DNA from: Fagopyrum homotropicum
Lineage: Eukaryota; Streptophyta; Magnoliopsida; Caryophyllales; Polygonaceae
DNA length: 64,000 bases
Direction: 5' to 3'
Assembly (NCBI GenBank): GCA_033239125.1
Contig: BSWB01000002.1
Span: forward strand, 2,513,001-2,577,000
Of this stretch, positions 59,758 to 64,000 are shown piece by piece. Under the pieces are notes generated by a model that did no database searches, had not been told where the DNA came from, and saw only the letters and a program-made list of their open reading frames with translations. The position numbers were made by a program, and so were the translations under genes. How positions within the stretch are numbered: the first letter of the stretch is position 1; each line of letters opens with the position of its first letter.

Positions 59758-60501
59758 GAGTCCGGTTTGGGTTAAACCGCCAAACCGGCCCAAACTGCCG
59801 GTTTAGGTGTGCCGGTTTGGCCAAACCCTAGGTTAGCGGTTTAGGTTTGGCCTTCCCGGCGGTCCAAACCGAAGGTTTAACCGCCGGTTTGACCTTTTTT
59901 TATAATTTTTTTAGGCCAAACCCGCCGGTTTAATTGCCGATTTGGCAAAAAAAAAAAAAACAGCCGTTGGCAAATGTCAACGACTCTTTGGCCCACAACG
60001 GCTATAAGCCGGTGGGTGGGCCCACACCATTCTTCCATTTATCTCACACCAACATTCGTATAAATACCCTACCATTTTTCCATTTATCTCACACCAACAT
60101 TCGTATCTATCTACTGCTACTCTCACTCTCAATCTCGATCTCGTATTCTCGTATTCTCGATTTCTCAAGCAAGTGAAATGACAAACCCGAGTTACCCAAG
60201 GGACTACGACTTCACTCCCGTTTTCTTTCTTAGCACCCAAGAAAGCGAGACTCAAATGCCCGATACGGAAATGCCACAACCACCACAAGGTCAAGGTGAA
60301 GGGCCTTTCCGACAAGTCCTTGCACCGAAAATGCTTACATCCAACATCTTCACGAAGCATTACAAGAAGGGTCCGGAAGTGGACGATTATTGCCAAGTCT
60401 CGTGTAACTATTGTCCGAAGGTATACAAGTAGAGGACGAAGGGCGGATACAACACTTTGCAAACCCACAAATGTTACAATCACCCCTCACCTAACCGATA
60501 T
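59758..60501 (+). pseudogene. 5' part of hAT transposase gene (BED zinc finger), decayed
   Basis: The upstream part has 'ccggttt' subterminal repeats, then 'tataaataccc' and a CT-rich leader with a 38-bp tandem repeat around 'ccatttatctcacaccaac'. A frame from the ATG at 60178 encodes a short acidic and proline-rich N-terminus. It then enters a BED zinc finger ('YCQVSCNYCPKVYK', a TAG at 60430-60432, then 'TKGGYNTLQTHKCYNH') with the C-x2-C...H-x4-H pattern of Ac/RICESLEEPER-type transposases. The rest of the transposase is absent. A MITE is inserted directly after. Confidence 0.8.
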
Positions 60502-61023
60502 ATGGATGACAATGGATCGGGTGGCGGGTGGATGCCCTTGACCACCACCCGATCCATCACCCAAAATCGTCCACCCGACTACACCCGCTAAGGGTCTCAC
60601 CCGCATCCAACGGATGAAGTGGGTGGATCGGGTGAGATTTCGGGTGTTCTACACCTTAAATTAAAATTTATAAAAAAATCAAATATTTTACTGAAAATCA
60701 AGGACATACTTAAATTCAACTAAAAATACATAAAATGAAGTGCAACACTAACCAAGCAAGATCCAAAATAAATAAATTATAAATTTTATAACACATCAAT
60801 AATAAGGATCAAAATATTGTAGGAAAGAAAATGAATTAGAAAATAAAATATAGGTTTACTTTAGCGGGTGAACACGAGTCAAATGGATGGGTGGATGAAG
60901 CGTTCACCCGGATTCTACCCGATCCACCACCCGCTTCACTCGTCTTTCGACGGATTTTTACCCTTTTTTGTTGGATCGGATGAATGGGTATCCATCAAGA
61001 ACAATTGAAATTGCCGTCTCTAG
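60502..61023. mobile_element. hAT-type MITE inside hAT pseudogene
   Basis: 522 bp with the perfect 8-bp duplication ACCGATAT (60494-60501, 61024-61031). Ends: ATGGATGACAATGG, and the inverse of CTAGAGACGGCAATTTC, both close to TAGGGATGACAAT. Inverted 'gatcgggtg' blocks lie inside. A related end is found at 44137. Confidence 0.88.
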
Positions 61024-61191
61024 ACCGATATTATATAACACCGTCTACTCCATGTCTCCACCATTATAAACACTCACCTAGTCTACCCATTTCCTCGGAG
61101 ACACGAATAACCACACGGTCCACACGAACGGTTATATACAAATCCGGATCCATCATATTCACATTGATTCGATCCATAATTCCTAGATATC

Positions 61192-61506
61192 GGGTGTGTT
61201 TAGTCATAGCTTATTGGAGTTTATTTTAACTTGCTTTTCAGGAGGTTATAGTTTGTAGGTGTTTAGTTGCACATTGTTAAAATAATCTAGATAATTTATT
61301 TGAGCTTATAAACCCTAAAATTTAACCTTTCCTCCACAAAGTTATATGAGGATATATTTTATCGGTGTCTTTTAACGAAAAAATAAACACCAAATAACGT
61401 ATAACCTCAACTAATATCATTTAAATTAAAAACTCAAAAATATAAGTTATAACCTTAATTAAGGTTAAAAACTCAAAAATAAATGCATCAACAACTAAAC
61501 ACACCC
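61192..61506. mobile_element. MITE with GGGTGTGTTTAGT ends
   Basis: 315 bp between GGGTGTGTTTAGT and its inverse ACTAAACACACCC. Subterminal 'ataa/ttat' blocks are also inverted. No clear target-site duplication was found. It lies between two similar stretches ('gttatatacaaa..ccggatcc') at 61130-61150 and 61580-61600. Confidence 0.75.
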
Positions 61507-61783
61507 TTAAGTTTCATAATTACCTATTTAGTATTTCCTCAAAGGCATGAACGGATATTTGGGAAAATCACACGAACCGTTATATACAAACCGATCCGGA
61601 TCCGCCATAATTCCAATTCGCGCAGCTCCTTCAAATTGAATCCTTCTTAACTTACAAGGCAATCCCAACAGCAGAGACGCATACAGTTAACAGATGGGTC
61701 CTTCAATAACAGTATTTCTCAATTCCCCTTTTCAATGAGAAAAAAAAGTCCTCTATGATCATATCAAATTATCAATAACTATT
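61507..61783 (-). other. 3' flank of WRKY gene
   Basis: Probably includes the 3' UTR of the WRKY gene. No other feature recognised. Confidence 0.4.
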
Positions 61784-64000
61784 CTAGCTATGACTATTAT
61801 TCTTAGGATCAATATTTGGAGGCATAGAGGAACTGCTTTTGGAGAGTGAGAGCGGAAAAGTCGGCTGAAGAAGCATCGTAGCACTCGTGGGCATCGCCAT
61901 TGATGTTGATTGTGAAGGATTGGTGTGGTAGTTTGTGAAACATGATTTACCCATTTGCTGCAATCCTAATATCGGATTTTGATCGCCGTTTTCTCCATAG
62001 GTGGTTGATGCCCGTAAGTTGTTTGTGAAATTGCCGCTTCCAACCATGTTGGAGATAGCAGCTGCAACGGCGGATTGAAAACTTGGAGCTGAGGTGAGTA
62101 CTTTGGCTAGTGTTTCTGTTAGGAATTGCTGGTTTGAAGATGAAGATTGGGTGTTTATGTTGTTTATTATGTTTTCTGTAGTGTTCATAGGGGGTTTAGC
62201 AAAATTTAGTGTTCCAATTGGGGATTTGTTGTATGAAAGTGTTGGGTTGTTGTAGTTTATGTAGTTACTAGGCCCCCAGGCTGTGGGGAGGAATGTGGGT
62301 CCAGAAGAGGATGAGAAATCTAGGCTGGTTGAGGCGAGTCTTGGAGGTTGAGGATGGTGGTTGATCAAATGAGGAGATTGGTTTGTGGTAAGGTCTAGTA
62401 CAATTGTGGGTGGTGTTGGAGAAGATGCATTTGGTAAGTTGAAGGGCCGAGTTCTTGAGGTGTCATATAGGGTGAAATTTAGGCCATTAATGTTTGTTGT
62501 GGTGGTGGGAGGAGCTATTGATGATGAAACATCTTGTGAGGTTGATGATTTAGCCAATAGGATGGATGCGGCTGCTGAGGTTGTTGAAGCCATGGCTGTG
62601 GCTGCAACCGGGAGCGAGTGGTTGTGGGTTCCTTCGTATGTCGTTATTAGTATTGACATGTCCTCTGGACTTCTTTGTACCTGCAAATTAGTCTTGATGG
62701 TTATGAATGAGTCACTGCAAGCAAATTTCTGTGTATACACTGTGCATTAAGGCCTAGAAAACTTGAGACAGTTGATTTGAAATTAGGCTTGTTTGGATAC
62801 ATAATGCAATACATTTTACACAAACTACTGCATAGTTTCATGCCGAATGCAACTGATATAGTTCTGTGATGCTTACCTGTTTTCTTACAGGGCATGTTGG
62901 TGATAAGGTGCAACGATAATAAGCTCTTGGACATGGATTTCCCTTAGCAGTTTTTTGTCCATATTTCCTCCATTGGCATCCATCATTCATCTGCATAATT
63001 ACAAGAAAAAATGCTTTCATATTCATGAAACATAAAACATAATATCTTGCTAGATAACTGAAAAGGATGGTTTACTGACAGTGGGAGTTTCACATCTTGC
63101 TCTTACAGAAACCCTTGCTCGTTTCGCTACACTTGATTCAGAAGGTTCTTCGGTTTCACTCCTCAACGTCTTTTGAACCTTTCCGGGTGGCCAAGTCTCG
63201 CCAAGCTCATCTTCCTTTGCTTCCCCTACCTCATTGCTGGCATCATCCGTTGCCATGTCTGAGATATCAGTTTCAGATTGACACTTTAAATCCAATCCAA
63301 GAGTAAGGCCATCACTGACTTCAAATTTCTGATCTTTGCTTGCTTTTGCTGATGTGTTTGTATTTTCATCACGGAATTTAGGTTCAACTGGACTTATTCC
63401 AAGGGAAAGAGAAATTTCAGGCCCTTCAAGCTCATTGTTTTCAGGATTATCCATTGGTTTTGGAGGAGGATCCCGTTGAAGAATGTCAAAGAAGCGCATT
63501 TGTAGAGTCCGGTAATCATTTTCAACCTTGTCTAGCATTTTTCTTAATCTTTCATTTTCTTCTTTCACTTCACCCATCTCTGCTTTGGTAGATTTCAGTT
63601 CTTCATCCTAAAACATATAGATCTAATGAATCAAACCCATGATGAATGGAAATTCAAATTCTAGATAGAATCATGACAAGAGTCAGAACACAGCTTACCT
63701 CCATATTCATGTTAGGATTTCCTTCATCTTTGATCTCAATCTGAAACATGGGAAACAAACATGTCAATATTGATCCTATGCTTCATTGAAATTAAGTTAT
63801 GACTAAATCGGAACACGGCTAACCTCTTTATTGAAACTGGTGTTTCCCTTTCTGGGTGAAGAAGTCTTTGAGCAATCTCCTTCATCTTTGATCTCAAACT
63901 GAAACATCTCTACTAAGTCAACAAGATTCTGTCTTCATAATTCGAAAATATTTTTCTCTTTACCATAATTAGGAAGAAACACTTACCCTTGCAGAGCTTT
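61784..64000 (-). CDS. WRKY group IIb transcription factor (WRKY72/61 type), 3' part
   Basis: Runs off the right edge, so the N-terminus is missing. Exons: 64000-63987 (partial), 63898-63824, 63740-63699, 63607-63080, 62990-62877, 62680-61784; every join keeps frame. The first full exons lead into a coiled coil ('EMGEVKEENERLRKMLDKVENDY', given here as two parts: 'EMGEVKEENERL', 'RKMLDKVENDY'). Next is a nuclear and pre-WRKY segment ('KRARVSVRARCETPT'), then 'CQWRKYGQKTAKGNPCPRAY' and a C-x5-C-x23-H-x-H zinc site. The intron falls after 'CPVRKQ', the position specific to groups IIa/IIb. 'AMASTTSAAASILLAKS' after the domain is typical of WRKY72/61/9. It binds W-boxes (TTGAC) in defence and development. 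Two adjacent exons look duplicated. Confidence 0.93.

Overview
This is nuclear DNA of a eudicot plant: AT-rich, with GT-AG introns, plant-specific gene families (HD-Zip I, WRKY IIb, plant TFIIIC subunit, plant-type glutaredoxin) and dense plant transposons. The species cannot be named from the sequence. All host genes lie on the minus strand. No rRNA, tRNA or CRISPR was recognised.

Host genes, left to right: (1) a single-exon glutaredoxin-domain protein (555-1859); (2) an 18-exon gene for the B-block-binding TFIIIC subunit TFC3/GTF3C1 (6351-18615), whose reconstructed exons keep frame throughout and give 1802 residues; (3) a three-exon HD-Zip class I gene of the ATHB-13 type (36683-38358); (4) two tandem five-exon aldose 1-epimerase genes with predicted signal peptides (50508-52813 and 53420-57742), with identical exon lengths; (5) the 3' part of a WRKY group IIb gene of the WRKY72/61 type (61784 to beyond the window), which contains a duplicated internal exon.

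The spaces between and inside genes are filled with mobile DNA. Many copies can be delimited to the base by terminal inverted repeats (TIRs) and target-site duplications (TSDs). These include a poly(A)-tailed retroposed insertion 116 bp upstream of the TFC3 ATG (18732-21093, 14-bp TSD); a 4.06-kb Mutator-like element carrying decayed FAR1-type transposase and an opposing ULP1 protease fragment (21715-25776); a Helitron whose 5' end is repeated five times in tandem (26336-27155); a Ty1/copia element with near-identical LTRs but broken genes (29606-34590); and a 4.66-kb PIF/Harbinger element whose two genes are each cut by one in-frame stop (45252-49915). Two further Helitrons and several MITE families (Tourist-like, hAT-like, MULE-like) are also present.

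A partial duplicate of the TFC3 5' end (27628-28380) lies 9 kb upstream of the gene. It lacks both insertions found upstream of the real gene, so it keeps their empty target sites. This gives an internal record of the order of events. I see no bacterial-style system or new enzyme pathway. The unusual content is transposon structure, a duplicated exon, and altered catalytic residues in mobile-element proteins.
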